Source: Ceratopteris richardii
Lineage: Eukaryota > Streptophyta > Polypodiopsida > Polypodiales > Pteridaceae
NCBI GenBank assembly: GCA_020310875.1
Contig: CM035431.1
Span: forward strand, 14,524,697-14,588,696
Reading direction: 5' to 3'
Length of the DNA: 64,000 nucleotides
Positions 63,421 to 64,000 of the stretch are shown one piece after another (the first letter of the stretch is position 1; each line of letters opens with the position of its first letter). The position numbers and the translations under genes were made by a program. The notes under the pieces were generated by a model. The model had not been told where the DNA came from. It saw only the letters and a list, made by a program, of their open reading frames with translations, and ran no database searches.

Positions 63421-64000
63421 GCTATGATAGTTTTTTTGCAATGCATTTTGCATATATGACACAGATGGTCAAAGACAAAGAACCGGATGCATATGAAGAA
63501 GCATGTACAAAAAAAGAATGGCAACAATCTATGCAAGAAGAGATAAAAGCTCTCAAGGATAATCACACATGGGAGCTAGTTCCAAAGGCTGAAGATATGA
63601 AGATTGTCCCAAATAAATGGGTGTTTAAAATAAAGACAAATGCTGATGGTTCTCTAGCTAGGCATGAAGCTAGAATAGTAGCAAAAGGATTCAAGCAGAC
63701 TCATGGCATCGACTATGAAGAGACTTTCAACCCACTTGCAAAGATGGGAACAATTAGAACCTTGATTGCAGTGTGTGTAGCACGGAGATGGCCATTGTAA
63801 CCAACTTGACATAGAAAATGCTTTTCTCAATGGAGAACTTCAAGAAGAGGTATACATGAGTCAACCGATTGGATTTGAAGATAGGAGTTTAAAATTTGAG
63901 ATCTTGGTGAGCTGAAGTATTTTTTAGGCATTGAGGTAGTGTATGGGAAAGATGGCATGTATTTGATGCAAAGAAAGCATGTGTTGGATGTTCTCTTTAG
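63400..64000 (+). pseudogene. Copia B RT, with palm deletion, cut by window end
   Basis: EACTKKEWQQSMQEEIKAL and WELVPKAEDMKIVPNKWVFK are the RT start, followed by HEARIVAKGF and YEETFNPLAKMGTIRTLIAV. After [17 protein letters not shown] (frameshifted) the sequence jumps at about 63895 to [12 protein letters not shown], so the segment with YVDD is missing. The element runs past the window. Confidence 0.88.

Overview
This window looks like land-plant nuclear DNA made almost entirely of LTR retrotransposons and LINEs, nested in one another and in different stages of decay. The evidence is Ty1/copia and Ty3/gypsy gag and pol domains throughout, primer-binding sites matching initiator-Met tRNA (copia types) and Asp tRNA (the large gypsy element), and the absence of any recognisable host gene. 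The species cannot be told from the sequence; a large, repeat-rich genome is implied. All coordinates and family calls come from reading the sequence and its translations; nothing was searched.

Layout. 1-1599: 3' end of a copia element (RNase H, PPT, probable 3' LTR). 1618-2366 and 8611-13429: one old gypsy copy ('gypsy1'), riddled with stops and frameshifts and split by a 6.2-kb LTR element on the minus strand with no coding capacity (2367-8610, TSD CAACT). 13430-20090: decayed sequence, including a gag-to-chromodomain deletion derivative of a chromovirus with its probable 3' LTR and a copia gag scrap. 20090-21962: a decayed L1-type LINE. 22055-25150: a decayed copia ('copia A') carrying an internal duplication and, in its RT, a minus-strand solo LTR. 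25960-27438 and 32560-32965: another copia ('copia D') split by a 5.1-kb copia ('copia C', 27444-32559, TSD CCATC) whose RT active site is mutated. 33780-34860: copia gag after its LTR. 35160-35775 and 53015-53140: a LINE RT fragment split by the large gypsy element.

The centrepiece is 'gypsy2', 35776-53014: 17,239 bp, CACCT target duplications, 612-bp LTRs differing at two positions by eye, an Asp-tRNA PBS and a PPT. Its leader carries an array of near-palindromic units centred on TCGCGA. It encodes gag with three zinc knuckles, a protease ORF, and an RT-RNase H-integrase ORF. Unusually, that ORF has two tandem H2C2 zinc modules and, after the integrase, a second retropepsin-like domain (DSGA...VLGQDW). 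Two further large ORFs (366 and 1107 codons) lie between pol and the 3' LTR. The gag-protease-pol frame is broken by one -1 shift and two in-frame stops. The old gypsy1 copy shares the tandem H2C2 modules and the second retropepsin domain, so these are family traits.

After gypsy2: a 5'-truncated minus-strand LINE with a 12-bp TSD (53554-54425), a minus-strand copia gag of the copia A family (54985-56056), a decayed Pro-rich/coiled-coil coding stretch (57240-59370), and a decayed copia ('copia B', about 60266-64000) that runs off the window. No host gene, rRNA, intact tRNA or CRISPR was seen.
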